64,000 bases of DNA, taken from Streptomyces sp. 35G-GA-8. GTDB lineage: Bacteria > Actinomycetota > Actinomycetes > Streptomycetales > Streptomycetaceae. The notes under the pieces are model-generated. The model saw only the letters and a list, made by a program, of their open reading frames with translations. It was not told the DNA's origin and did not search any database. The translations under genes were made by a program, and so were the position numbers. This document shows positions 35,387-43,583 of this stretch, one piece after another (position 1 is the first letter of the stretch; the number at the start of each line of letters is the position of its first letter). The DNA lies in NCBI RefSeq assembly GCF_023534745.1, contig NZ_JAMHJQ010000005.1, forward strand, positions 542,264 through 606,263, in the 5' to 3' direction.

Positions 35387-36135
35387 CACCGCCCCCGCCC
35401 TCCACCGTGATCGTCTCCCCGCACTTCGACGACGCCGCGCTGTCACTCGCGGGTCTGATCCCCGCGCTCGACTCGCCAGTCACCGTCGTGACCGTGTACG
35501 GCGGCGCGCCCTGTCCCGGACAGGAGGTCTCCTGGTGGGACACCACCTGCGGCTTCTCATCCGGCGGCGAGGCACATCTCGCCCGCGTGGCGGAGGACAC
35601 CCGGGCCTGTGCGCTGCTCGGGGTCGAGCGGGTCGTCCTGGGACATCCCGACGGTCCGTACGGGGACGGCGGCCCGCTCCATGAGATCGACACATATCTC
35701 GCCGATCTCGCCCCCGACACACGGCTGCTGCTTCCCCTGGGCACCAACCAGGCCGATCACACGAAGGTACGCGACCGTGCGCTGCGGGTCCTCGGCGAAC
35801 TCGGCAGGCCGCTCCCCCTCATCTACGCCGACCTCCCTTATACGGGCCATCTCAAGGAGTGGGGCGGCCCGGAGACCGACACGGCCCTCGCCGGGGACGA
35901 GCACTTCGGATCCGCCTACCGGGAGATCGCGAGCCGCTACCGGACACGGGCCGTTCACGATCTGACGCTGTCCGACGAGCAGTGGGCGGCCAAGCGCGCG
36001 GTGGTGCTCTGTTACGCCTCGCAGTTGGCCCCGCTCGCCATCGACCACGGACGGGTGATGGCCCGGAGCGGGCCGCTGCGCGCCGAACGCGTCTGGGCCC
36101 TGGAGGAGGCCGAAGTCCCTGGAGAGCCCGGGTAG
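35383..36135 (+). CDS. PIG-L (LmbE-like) family deacetylase
   Basis: A 250-residue zinc-dependent deacetylase. VIVSPHFDDAALSLAG (residues 8-23) has the PHxDD metal site, and LPLGTNQADHTKVRDRAL supplies the third ligand. Members remove acetyl from GlcNAc in sugar conjugates (GlcNAc-PI, GlcNAc-inositol in mycothiol, bacillithiol, lincosamide and glycopeptide sugars). The mycothiol enzyme MshB has a longer, different profile, so this is a paralogue with its own glycan target. ATG 35383 overlaps the upstream stop and follows ACAGGAG. Third gene of the operon behind the DasR-type box. Confidence 0.9.
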   Translation: MTPPPPSTVIVSPHFDDAALSLAGLIPALDSPVTVVTVYGGAPCPGQEVSWWDTTCGFSSGGEAHLARVAEDTRACALLGVERVVLGHPDGPYGDGGPLHEIDTYLADLAPDTRLLLPLGTNQADHTKVRDRALRVLGELGRPLPLIYADLPYTGHLKEWGGPETDTALAGDEHFGSAYREIASRYRTRAVHDLTLSDEQWAAKRAVVLCYASQLAPLAIDHGRVMARSGPLRAERVWALEEAEVPGEPG

Positions 36136-36256
36136 TACGCGCTTCGCCCCGTCCCGTCCGCGGCCTGACCGCGTGGGCGGGGCCGGGCGGGGCGCGCGGC
36201 ACCCATCCGGGGGGCCGTGCACGCCCCCCGCGGCCCCGGCGGGTAGTAGACGACCT

Positions 36257-37159
36257 ATGACCCGCAAGCGTTTCGGTGCGACGGAGCACAGACACCGGTT
36301 CCGGAGCCTGTATCGCTCGATCGCCATGTCCGCCGCCGTGCTCGCCTGGAACCGCGGGCGTGAGATGGAGCTGATACATCGGGCGATGAGCTTCGCCGCG
36401 CTCGGATTCCTTACTCTCGTGCCCCTGTTGATCCTCGTCGCCGCGGCCGACCCGGCGAGCGGTCAGGGGTTCGCCCGCTGGCTGGGCCAGGGGCTGGGGG
36501 TGTCGTCCTCCGCACAGGCGGAGATCCAGCAGTTGTTCGGCAGGCCGGGTCAGGCGTTGCAGCGTACGACGGCGTTCGGACTCGCCGCGCTGGCGGTGTT
36601 CGGGCTGACGTTCGGATCCGCCGTACAGACCGGTTACGAGCGGGTCTGGGAGCTGCCGACGGCGCGCTGGCACACCATGTGGCGCCATGTCCTGTGGCTG
36701 GCGGTGCTCGTCGTCTTCCTGCTGGCCTTCGTCAACACACCCGTCACCTCCGAGTCGGTCGTCGAGATCGTGTTCGCCACGCTGGGCGATCTGATCGGGA
36801 CGTGTCTCTTCTTCTGGTGGTCTCAGCGGGTGCTTCTGGCGGGCCGCGTCCGCTGGCCGGCCCTCCTGCCGGGAGCCGTCGCGACCGCGCTGGGGCTGCT
36901 CGGGCTGCGGGTGTTCTCGCGCGTCGTCTTCTCCCCGCTGATCGCCGCGAACGCGGTCACCTACGGCCCGTTCGGAACGGTTCTGGTGATCCAGTCCTGG
37001 CTGGTCGGCGTCGGCTTCGTCGTCTACGGCGGCGCGCTGGTGGGCCGTCTCTTCCACGAGCACCGCACGCACAAGCGGATCCAGAGATATATCGACGCGG
37101 ACGACGAGACGGACCGCGGCGACGGGACGGACCGGCCCGGCGAGGCCGGGGGCTCCTGA
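36257..37159 (+). CDS. YihY/BrkB-family inner membrane protein
   Basis: A 300-residue membrane protein with six helices of the YihY (formerly RNase BN) family. The N-terminal amphipathic RAMSFAALGFLTLVPLLILV, the conserved YERVWELPTARWHTMWRHVLW, and YGPFGTVLVIQSWLVGVGFVVYGGAL are the usual signatures. Its role in bacteria is unclear; transport or envelope functions are proposed. A charged cytoplasmic tail ends the protein. ATG 36257 has no clear ribosome site. It stands alone, ending within a long hairpin. Confidence 0.88.
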   Translation: MTRKRFGATEHRHRFRSLYRSIAMSAAVLAWNRGREMELIHRAMSFAALGFLTLVPLLILVAAADPASGQGFARWLGQGLGVSSSAQAEIQQLFGRPGQALQRTTAFGLAALAVFGLTFGSAVQTGYERVWELPTARWHTMWRHVLWLAVLVVFLLAFVNTPVTSESVVEIVFATLGDLIGTCLFFWWSQRVLLAGRVRWPALLPGAVATALGLLGLRVFSRVVFSPLIAANAVTYGPFGTVLVIQSWLVGVGFVVYGGALVGRLFHEHRTHKRIQRYIDADDETDRGDGTDRPGEAGGS

Positions 37160-37192
37160 GGGGCGTGCCGTTCGAGAACGGCACGCCCCTCA
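37157..37192. terminator. 17-bp bidirectional terminator
   Basis: Perfect 17-base arms (37157-37173 and 37176-37192) begin in the stop codon of the YihY gene and end 12 bases from the end of the convergent terB gene. The apex TTCGAGAA is likely an open tetraloop-type loop. Confidence 0.85.
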
Positions 37193-37203
37193 GCTCATGA
37201 CCG

Positions 37204-37659
37204 TCAGAGGTCGAACTCGCTCGGCGCGATGCCGACCGCGAAACAGGCCTCGCGGACGACCGCGCGCTCGCTCTCGTCGAAGTCGCCGTCGGCGCCGCCG
37301 ATGACGATGCCGATCTGGATGACCGCGCGGGCCTCGGTGGGCTTCTTGGCGACCTTCCCGATGGTCTGCAACACGCCGACCTTGCCGAAGTCGAAGTCGG
37401 CGGTCAGCTTCTGGCAGTAGTCGTTGAAGCGCGTCTGCAGATCGTCCGCGGGGAAGTTCTGCAGCACGTCGTTGGTCATGATCAGCGAGGCGACGCGCTG
37501 GCGCTCGGACGGGTCGATGGATCCGTCGGCCGCCGCGACCAGGGCGCACATCGCCATGCTGGCGTCACGGAAGGCGCCGCTCTTGAGATCGTTCTTCTTC
37601 GCGTTCAGCTGCGTCTGCATCGACGCGGCGGAATCCTTGATGCGGTCCCACAGGGCCAC
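37204..37659 (-). CDS. TerB-family tellurite-resistance/stress protein (copy 2)
   Basis: A 151-residue helical TerB domain protein, about 70-75% identical to the copy at 22180-22635, with the same metal-loop motifs (AADGSIDPSER, GGADGDFDESE). The start is GTG 37659 (VALWDRIKD) with AGGAG eight bases upstream. It is the last gene of a terD-terD-terB cluster, 66 bases after the second terD. TerB is thought to bridge TerC and the calcium-binding TerD-type proteins at the membrane. Confidence 0.9.
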   Translation of the reverse strand: MALWDRIKDSAASMQTQLNAKKNDLKSGAFRDASMAMCALVAAADGSIDPSERQRVASLIMTNDVLQNFPADDLQTRFNDYCQKLTADFDFGKVGVLQTIGKVAKKPTEARAVIQIGIVIGGADGDFDESERAVVREACFAVGIAPSEFDL

Positions 37660-37725
37660 GTGGAGTCTCCTGGATAGTGAGGGTCGGGGGGTGATGGATG
37701 CCGGACGGGAGGTCCGGGGCACGGC

Positions 37726-38304
37726 CTACAGGTGGGGGACGACGGCCGGCATGAGGTCCTGGAACGTCCGTCCCTCGGCGGGGGTGCCGATGGCGGCCAT
37801 CTGCCAGCCGCCGCCCGAGCGGTACACCTTGGCCATGATCTGCGCGGTGTGCTTGCCACCGCCGGTGAGTGTGTGACGCGCCAGCTCCTGGCCGTTGGTC
37901 TCGTCGACCAGCCGGCAGAAGGCGTTCTCGACCTCTTCGAAGGTCTGGCCGGTGAAGGAGTTGACGGTGAAGACGATCTGGTCGACATGGACGGGGACCC
38001 GCTGGAGGTCCACCACGATCGACTCGTCGTCACCGCCCTGTCCCGCGCCGCCGACGCGGTTGTCCCCGGTGTGCCGCACCGAACCGTCATTGCTGGTCAG
38101 ATGCTGGAAGAAGACGACATCGACGGCCTCCTTGCCGGCGAAGAGCAGCGCCGAGGCGTCCAGGTCGATCTCGCGGGCGGTCATACGGGCGAAGAAGCCC
38201 TTGCGGGCCGCCTGCCAGCCCAGGCCCATGCGGACGACGGTGAGTTCACCTCCACCGGACTTGGTCAGGCTGATCTGCTGGCCCTTGGCAAGGTTGACGC
38301 TCAT
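37726..38304 (-). CDS. TerD-family calcium-binding stress protein (first of two)
   Basis: A 192-residue TerD-fold protein. The calcium-binding loops are visible: [10 protein letters not shown] near residue 47 and HLTSNDGSVRHTGDN near 68, followed by GDDESIVVDL near 91. AEGRTFQDLMPAVVPHL ends the protein. ATG 38304 follows AGGAG. It lies 66 bases downstream of its paralogue on the same strand; the two are clearly diverged. These proteins are linked to resistance to tellurite and to development and stress in Streptomyces. Confidence 0.93.
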   Translation of the reverse strand: MSVNLAKGQQISLTKSGGGELTVVRMGLGWQAARKGFFARMTAREIDLDASALLFAGKEAVDVVFFQHLTSNDGSVRHTGDNRVGGAGQGGDDESIVVDLQRVPVHVDQIVFTVNSFTGQTFEEVENAFCRLVDETNGQELARHTLTGGGKHTAQIMAKVYRSGGGWQMAAIGTPAEGRTFQDLMPAVVPHL

Positions 38305-38370
38305 CGTTCGCTCCTGGGAAGGCGTGGGGGTCGGGCGCGCCGGTCGGTACGGCGGATACGGGTACGGAGG

Positions 38371-38946
38371 TCAGATGTTGACGCCGTAGTCGGAGGCGAT
38401 ACCGGCGAGGCCGGAGGCGTACCCCTGGCCGATGGCGCGGAACTTCCACTCGGCGCCGTTGCGGTACAGCTCGCCGAAGACCATCGCGGTCTCGGTCGAG
38501 GCGTCCTCGCTCAGGTCGTAGCGCGCCAGCTCGGCGCCGCCCGCCTGGTTGACCACCCGGATGTACGCGTTGCGGACCTGTCCGAAGGACTGGCCGCGGG
38601 ACTCCGCGTCATGAATCGAGACCGGAAAGACAATCTTGGTGACATCGGCGGGCACACCGGCCAGATTGACCTTGACCGTCTCGTCGTCGCCCTCGCCCTC
38701 ACCGGTGAGGTTGTCCCCGGTGTGCTCGACCGAACCGTCCGGGCTGGTCAGGTTGTTGTAGAAGACGAAGTGCCGGTCGGAGACGACCTTGCCGGAGCCG
38801 TCGACCAGCAGGGCGCTGGCGTCCAGATCGTGATCGGCGCCGGTGGTGGTCCGTACGTCCCAGCCGAGGCCGACCAGAACGGCGGTCAGACCGGGAGCCT
38901 CCTTGCTCAGCGAGACGTTGCCGCCCTTGGCGAGGCTCACACCCAT
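38371..38946 (-). CDS. TerD-family calcium-binding stress protein (second of two)
   Basis: A 191-residue canonical TerD protein starting [20 protein letters not shown]. The acidic loops [29 protein letters not shown] and [10 protein letters not shown] are intact, and the end [15 protein letters not shown] is the most typical of the family. ATG 38946 follows GGAAGGGAAG. It is the first gene of the terD-terD-terB run and is divergent from the second blaI gene, with a BlaI-type dyad 81 bases upstream. Confidence 0.94.
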   Translation of the reverse strand: MGVSLAKGGNVSLSKEAPGLTAVLVGLGWDVRTTTGADHDLDASALLVDGSGKVVSDRHFVFYNNLTSPDGSVEHTGDNLTGEGEGDDETVKVNLAGVPADVTKIVFPVSIHDAESRGQSFGQVRNAYIRVVNQAGGAELARYDLSEDASTETAMVFGELYRNGAEWKFRAIGQGYASGLAGIASDYGVNI

Positions 38947-39026
38947 ATTGCTTCCCTTCCTCGGTCCCGGAACCGGGCACGCCGGACGTTCCGGCGCGAC
39001 GCGGTGCCGTGTGGCACCATCGTAAA

Positions 39027-39042
39027 TCTACAACACTGTAGA
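39027..39042. promoter_or_regulatory. BlaI-type operator between terD and blaI (copy 2)
   Basis: TCTACAACACTGTAGA is an exact TCTACAnnnnTGTAGA dyad in the divergent region. It stands 81 bases from terD and 93 from the blaI start, so it could regulate both units. Confidence 0.8.
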
Positions 39043-39134
39043 AGTTGGCCGCCGTAAAGGTGAGCCGCGAAGAGCTGGTCAGGATGGTCCGGCCCGAGGG
39101 TGGCCGGGGCGGCGGTGTGGGAGGAGGCCATTTC

Positions 39135-39563
39135 GTGGTCGGGAACATGGACGACCGGGACGGGGCGTCCCGTACGGGCAGACGCGGCCAGGGTCAGCTG
39201 GAGGCCCAGGTGCTGGCCGTGCTGGGCTCGGCAACCTCCCCGGTGGCGGCGACCTGGGTGCAGGAACGGCTCGACGGTGAGCTGGCGTACACCACGGTGA
39301 TCACCATCCTCACGCGTCTCCTCGGCAAACAGGCCGTGACCCGCAGTCGTTCGGGGCGCTCCTTCCTGTGGACGCCGGTGGCGGACGAGGCGGGGCTCAC
39401 GGCTCTGCGGATGCGGCGTCTGCTCGATGAGCGGGACGACCGCGACGCGGTGCTCTCCAGCTTCGTGTCGGCGCTGTCACCCGATGACGAGCAGGTGCTG
39501 CGCTCACTGCTCAGGGACACCGGCGGCCCCGAGACCCGATCCGAACCCGGCCCCGAAAGCTGA
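39135..39563 (+). CDS. BlaI/MecI-family repressor, copy 2
   Basis: A 142-residue winged-helix regulator: QLEAQVLAVLGSATSPVAATWVQERL, then YTTVITILTRLLGKQAVTRSRSGRSFLWTP and a helical dimer tail. GTG 39135 is chosen for GGAGGAGG at 39120-39127; ATG 39147 is the alternative. The M56 gene follows three bases after its stop, so the pair is an operon. The exact dyad upstream indicates autoregulation. It is about as similar in layout to copy 1 as to other actinobacterial BlaI proteins and is not a recent duplicate. Confidence 0.9.
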   Translation: MVGNMDDRDGASRTGRRGQGQLEAQVLAVLGSATSPVAATWVQERLDGELAYTTVITILTRLLGKQAVTRSRSGRSFLWTPVADEAGLTALRMRRLLDERDDRDAVLSSFVSALSPDDEQVLRSLLRDTGGPETRSEPGPES

Positions 39564-39566
39564 TCC

Positions 39567-40526
39567 ATGGGCGTCTTCGTCTTCCTGCCACTCGTCCTGC
39601 CGCTGACCGCGCTGCCGCTCGCGCGGCTGGCCGAACACCATCTGCATCCGCGCAGCGCCTCGGTGTTCCTGGCCTCCGTCGCCGTGGTGCTGGCGGCGTG
39701 CAGCACGTTCTGTCTCGGTCTGCTCGTGGTCGTCGGCACCGCGCAGCTGCCCGGCAATCCGCTCCCGGACAGCTGGTCCGATCCCGAGGTGCGGGCGGCC
39801 GTGCCGTACGACGAGGTCGCGGGCAAGGCGGCGATCGTGGCGCTGGCCCTGGTCGTCGTGGCGTGTGCGCTGACCTTACGGCGGCATGTCCGCTTCCGCC
39901 TCCGCGCACACCGGGCGCTGGCCGGGCTCGGAACCGGCGCCGGAGTCGGAGTCGGAATCGGCTCCGCCGAGGTGGCCGTCCTGGACGACGAGGAGCCCTA
40001 CGCGTACGCGCTGCCCGGCTCCCCCGGCCGGATCGTCGTCTCCACGGGGATGCTGTCCTGTCTGGACGAGGCGGAGCGGCGGGCGCTGCTCGCCCACGAA
40101 CGCGCCCATCTGGCCGGACGGCATCACCGGCTGCTGCTCGCCGTGCAGCTGGCCGGCTGCGCCAACCCGTTCCTGCGGCCCCTGCGGGCCGCGGTGATGT
40201 ACGGCACGGAGCGCTGGGCGGACGAGGAGGCGGCGCGGGTCACCGGCGACCGCCGGATCACGGCGCGCGCGGTGGGCAAGGCCGCGCTGTTCTCCCGCCG
40301 GGTCACGACGCCGGGACTGGCGGCGTTCGCCGCGGCGGGCCCGGTGCCGCGCCGGGTCGCGGCGTTGCTCGGTCCCGTGCCGCCGCGCGGAAGCTGGCCG
40401 TCCGCGCTGACCCGCGCGGGAATGGCCGCCTGTGTGGCGGCCGCCGGGACCGCCGCGTCCACGCTGTCCGCCTTCAACGCGGCCCTCGCGCTCTTCGTCG
40501 CCCTCGAAGCGGCCACGCCGCTGTGA
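39567..40526 (+). CDS. M56-family membrane metallopeptidase, copy 2
   Basis: A 319-residue membrane protease. HERAH (177-181) is the zinc site, preceded by YALPGSPGRIVVSTGMLSC and followed by ERWADEEAARVTGDRR. There are two N-terminal helices, a third near residue 90 and a C-terminal one. As in copy 1, no ligand-sensor domain is fused. It follows the BlaI gene by three bases. The downstream LCP gene carries its own BlaI-type dyad 25 bases after this stop, so signal transduction by this protease probably reaches that gene. Confidence 0.9.
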   Translation: MGVFVFLPLVLPLTALPLARLAEHHLHPRSASVFLASVAVVLAACSTFCLGLLVVVGTAQLPGNPLPDSWSDPEVRAAVPYDEVAGKAAIVALALVVVACALTLRRHVRFRLRAHRALAGLGTGAGVGVGIGSAEVAVLDDEEPYAYALPGSPGRIVVSTGMLSCLDEAERRALLAHERAHLAGRHHRLLLAVQLAGCANPFLRPLRAAVMYGTERWADEEAARVTGDRRITARAVGKAALFSRRVTTPGLAAFAAAGPVPRRVAALLGPVPPRGSWPSALTRAGMAACVAAAGTAASTLSAFNAALALFVALEAATPL

Positions 40527-40550
40527 ACGCCGCCGGAACACCCAGCTTCT

Positions 40551-40566
40551 TCTACAGACTTGTAGA
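40551..40566 (+). promoter_or_regulatory. BlaI-type operator upstream of the LCP gene
   Basis: TCTACAGACTTGTAGA is an exact TCTACAnnnnTGTAGA dyad, 85 bases before the GTG start of the LCP gene and 25 after the M56 stop. Confidence 0.8.
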
Positions 40567-40650
40567 GCCAGTAGAGTGCATCCGTCGCACGGGGCGATAA
40601 CCGGCCTGTCCGGACGAACGGCGGCCCGTAACGGGGCACGGAGGATCAGC

Positions 40651-42060
40651 GTGGGCAGGGAATCCAGCGGGCGGCGGGGCCGCTCGGCGGGCGGGGGTCA
40701 CCGCGGCGGCCGGAGGGCGCGCCGCAAGGCCAGGCTGACCCGGCGGGGCCGAATAGCCATCTGGTCGGGCGGGACACTGGCCGTGCTGCTCATCGGTGTG
40801 TCCGGCGCGGCGGCCTGGGTGTACCAGGACCTCAACGGCAATATCCACTCCGCCGACGTGGACAACAAGATCGGCGGCGACCGGCCGGTCAATCTGAGCC
40901 CGGGGTCCAAGAACATCCTCGTGGTGGGGTCCGACTCACGGGACGGCGACAACGCGAAGTACGGCAAGGGCCTGACCACGATGCAGTCGGACACGCTGAT
41001 GGTCCTGCATGTGTCCGCCGACCGTAAGTGGGCCACGGTCGTCTCGCTCCCCCGCGACTCATGGGTGGACATACCGTCCTGCGACAAGGGGGACGGCAGC
41101 AAGTCGACGCCGCACAAGTTCAAGATCAATGAGTCGTTCGCCATAGGCGGTACGACCGGCGAGGTCGAGGGCGCCGCCGCCTGCACCATCCGGACGGTGG
41201 AGCAGAACACCGGCCTGCGCATGGACCACTTCATGTCGGTCGATTTCCAGGGCTTCAAGGGCATGGTGAACGCGCTGGACGGCATCGAGGTCTGCCCCGA
41301 GAGCGCGATCAACGACAAGAAGGCGCATATCAACCTTGACGCCGGGTGCCAGACGGTCAGGGACGAGGAGGCCCTCGGGTACGTACGGACGCGCTACAGC
41401 GTCGGCGACGGCTCCGATCTGGGGCGTATCGGCCGGCAGCAGGAGTTCATGGAGGCCCTGGCCGCCAAGGCTCAGGAGAAGCTGACCAGCCCGAACGCGC
41501 TCTACGGGTTCCTCGACTCGGCGACGAAGTCACTGACCACGGACAAGGCGCTGGCGGGGATCAAGCCCCTCACCGGCCTCGCGTCCGAGGTCAAGGGAAT
41601 CCCCACCGACCGGCTGACGTTCCTCACGGTGCCGAACTACCCGCGGGAGGCCGATGTGCCGACCGACAAGGCGAATGTCGTCTGGCAGTATCCGCAGGCG
41701 TCGCAGTTGTTCGCCGCCCTGGCGAAGGACACCGAGGTCGACAAGAAGAAGCTGGAAGCCGACGCGAAGAGCCCGGTCTACGCGAGTACGGTCCGGGTCC
41801 AGGTCCTCAACGGCTCCGGCACGACCGGCCGGGCCGCGGAGGTCGCGGAGACGCTGCGGTCGGCGGGATTCACCGTCGTCGGTATCGGCGACGCACCCGA
41901 GGACACGACGAAGACCACGGTCGGCTATCCGCAGGACCAGGCGGAACCGGCCGAGGTGCTGGCCTCACGACTGCCCGGCAGCGTCGCCGAGCAGGACGCG
42001 GAGGCCGCCCCGGGAGTGGTGACACTGACCGTGGGCAAGGACTTCACAGCGGTCCGATGA
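40651..42060 (+). CDS. LytR-CpsA-Psr family wall-polymer ligase with LytR_C domain
   Basis: A 469-residue protein starting at GTG 40651 with GGAGG at 40640-40644. A very basic N-terminal tail (Arg/Gly-rich, 1-33) precedes one membrane helix (35-57). The LCP catalytic domain follows, with VVGSDSRDGD (D95, R97), SLPRDSWVD (R135), KINESFAIGG and DGSDLGRIGRQQEF. A LytR_C domain (about 375-465) begins with VRVQVLNGSGTTGRAAEVAE. LCP enzymes transfer teichoic-acid or glycan polymers from undecaprenyl carriers onto peptidoglycan. The upstream dyad places it under BlaI-type control. Confidence 0.93.
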   Translation: MGRESSGRRGRSAGGGHRGGRRARRKARLTRRGRIAIWSGGTLAVLLIGVSGAAAWVYQDLNGNIHSADVDNKIGGDRPVNLSPGSKNILVVGSDSRDGDNAKYGKGLTTMQSDTLMVLHVSADRKWATVVSLPRDSWVDIPSCDKGDGSKSTPHKFKINESFAIGGTTGEVEGAAACTIRTVEQNTGLRMDHFMSVDFQGFKGMVNALDGIEVCPESAINDKKAHINLDAGCQTVRDEEALGYVRTRYSVGDGSDLGRIGRQQEFMEALAAKAQEKLTSPNALYGFLDSATKSLTTDKALAGIKPLTGLASEVKGIPTDRLTFLTVPNYPREADVPTDKANVVWQYPQASQLFAALAKDTEVDKKKLEADAKSPVYASTVRVQVLNGSGTTGRAAEVAETLRSAGFTVVGIGDAPEDTTKTTVGYPQDQAEPAEVLASRLPGSVAEQDAEAAPGVVTLTVGKDFTAVR

Positions 42061-42090
42061 ACTGAGCGATGTCATAAATCGGACAGGACA

Positions 42091-42118
42091 TTGCGCTGCT
42101 TTGCGATTCCTTTACTAT
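42091..42118 (+). promoter_or_regulatory. Candidate promoter for the CNNM pair
   Basis: TTGCGC (42091-42096) and TACTAT (42113-42118) are 16 bases apart in an unusually AT-rich stretch. This would start a leader of about 120 bases. Confidence 0.45.
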
Positions 42119-42122
42119 TGAT

Positions 42123-42249
42123 GGACGGGGTGCCCACCCCGTCCCTACCATCTGACCTGAGAAGGAGCTGCGGTCCCGCAATGGGTGAGCCTCCCAGTAC
42201 GAGCCGTGCCGTCCCCGTCCCGTCGAGCGATGGACCGGAGGTGGCACGG
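42123..42249 (+). promoter_or_regulatory. Structured leader before the CNNM/CorC genes
   Basis: The leader opens with a hairpin GGACGGGG/CCCCGTCC (42123-42130, 42137-42144). CCGTGCC (42204-42210) can pair with GGCACGG (42243-42249), which reaches the first base of the GTG start. This could hide the translation start. I cannot match it to a known riboswitch class; the first hairpin may simply terminate the LCP transcript. Confidence 0.4.
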
Positions 42250-43583
42250 TGACCGAAGTGCTTCTGTTGCTCCTCGCCCTCGCGCTCACCCTCGCCTGTG
42301 CGGTGTTCGTGGCGGCCGAGTTCTCCCTGACCACCATCGAGCGCGGCGAGCTGGAACGCGCCGCCGCCGCTGGTGAGCGTGGCGCCGCGAGCGCGCTGGC
42401 GGCGGCCAAGCGGCTGACGTTCCAGCTCTCCGGCGCCCAGCTGGGCATCACGGTGACCTCGCTGGTCATCGGCATGCTCGCCGAGCCGTCCCTGGCCGTG
42501 CTGCTGCGCGGCCCGCTGGAGGCGACCGGCCTGCCCGCGGGCGCGGTGCCCACCATCGCCACACTGCTGGGCGTGGCCATGTCCACCGTCGTGCTGATGG
42601 TCATCGGCGAGCTGGTGCCGAAGAACTGGGCGATCTCCAGCCCGCTCGCGGTCGCCAAGGTCGTGGCGGGGCCGCAGCGTGGCTTCACCGCCGCCTTCGC
42701 CCCGCTGATCAGGCATCTCAACAACACCGCGAACCGGCTGGTACGCCGTTTCGGGCTGGAGCCCGCCGAAGAGCTGGCCTCCGCCCGTACCCCCGAGGAA
42801 CTGGTCGCCCTGGCGCGGCACTCCGCGCGGCAGGGCGCCATAGAGGCGGACTCCGCCGAGCTGTTCGTACGGACCCTGCATCTGGCCGACCTGACCGCGG
42901 AGAACGTGATGACACCGCGCGTGGACGTGCGGGCCCTGGAGGCCCACGCCACCGCCACCGACGCGGCGAACCTGACGCTGGCCACCGGCCTGTCCCGGTT
43001 CCCGGTCTTCCGCGACAGTCTCGACGAGGTGATCGGCACCATCCATATCCGCGATGTCCTCGCCCTGGACGAGAGCAAGCGCGACGCCACCCTCGTGACC
43101 GAGCTGGCCACCAGCCCGCTGCTCGTCCCGGACTCCCTGCCGGTGGACCGGCTGCTGCGGCGCCTGCGCGAGTCGCGGACGATGGCCGTGGTCATAGACG
43201 AGTACGGCGGCACCGCGGGCGTCGCCACCGTCGAGGACATCGTCGAGGAGGTCGTCGGCGAGGTACGTGACGAGCACGACCCGGACGAGACCCCCGACCT
43301 GGCCCCCGGCCGGCCGGCCGCCGACGGCCGCCGCGTATGGGAGGCGGACGGCAGTGTCCGTCTCGACCAGCTCGCGGAGATCGGCTTCGGCGCGCCCGAG
43401 GGCCCGTACGAGACGCTCGCCGGGCTCCTCGCGACCCGGCTGGAGCGGCTGCCCGTGCTGACCGACACGCTGGAGATCGAGGGCTGGCAGTTCGCGGTCC
43501 TGCGGGTCGAACACCACCGGGCCGACCGGGTCAGGATCACCGAGCCCGCCGCGGCCGGCCGGCTCGTGGAGGAGAACCGATGA
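42249..43583 (+). CDS. CNNM/CorC-type transmembrane protein with CBS pair (hemolysin family) 1
   Basis: A 444-residue protein with a DUF21 membrane domain (1-170; FVAAEFSLTTIERGELE and VIGELVPKNWAI), a CBS pair (about 205-335; VMTPRVDVRALE, AVVIDEYGGTAGVATVEDIVEEVVGE) and a CorC_HlyC domain (355-440). Such proteins are linked to magnesium or cobalt efflux. GTG 42249 follows GGAGG at 42237-42241. Its stop overlaps the start of a second, related gene, so a heteromeric pair is likely. The structured leader suggests post-transcriptional control. Confidence 0.92.
   Translation: MTEVLLLLLALALTLACAVFVAAEFSLTTIERGELERAAAAGERGAASALAAAKRLTFQLSGAQLGITVTSLVIGMLAEPSLAVLLRGPLEATGLPAGAVPTIATLLGVAMSTVVLMVIGELVPKNWAISSPLAVAKVVAGPQRGFTAAFAPLIRHLNNTANRLVRRFGLEPAEELASARTPEELVALARHSARQGAIEADSAELFVRTLHLADLTAENVMTPRVDVRALEAHATATDAANLTLATGLSRFPVFRDSLDEVIGTIHIRDVLALDESKRDATLVTELATSPLLVPDSLPVDRLLRRLRESRTMAVVIDEYGGTAGVATVEDIVEEVVGEVRDEHDPDETPDLAPGRPAADGRRVWEADGSVRLDQLAEIGFGAPEGPYETLAGLLATRLERLPVLTDTLEIEGWQFAVLRVEHHRADRVRITEPAAAGRLVEENR

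Noticed and set aside
42123-42249. M-box (magnesium riboswitch) before the CNNM gene
   Set aside because: GGTGAGCCTCC resembles part of the M-box consensus, but the remaining conserved blocks and their order are missing.
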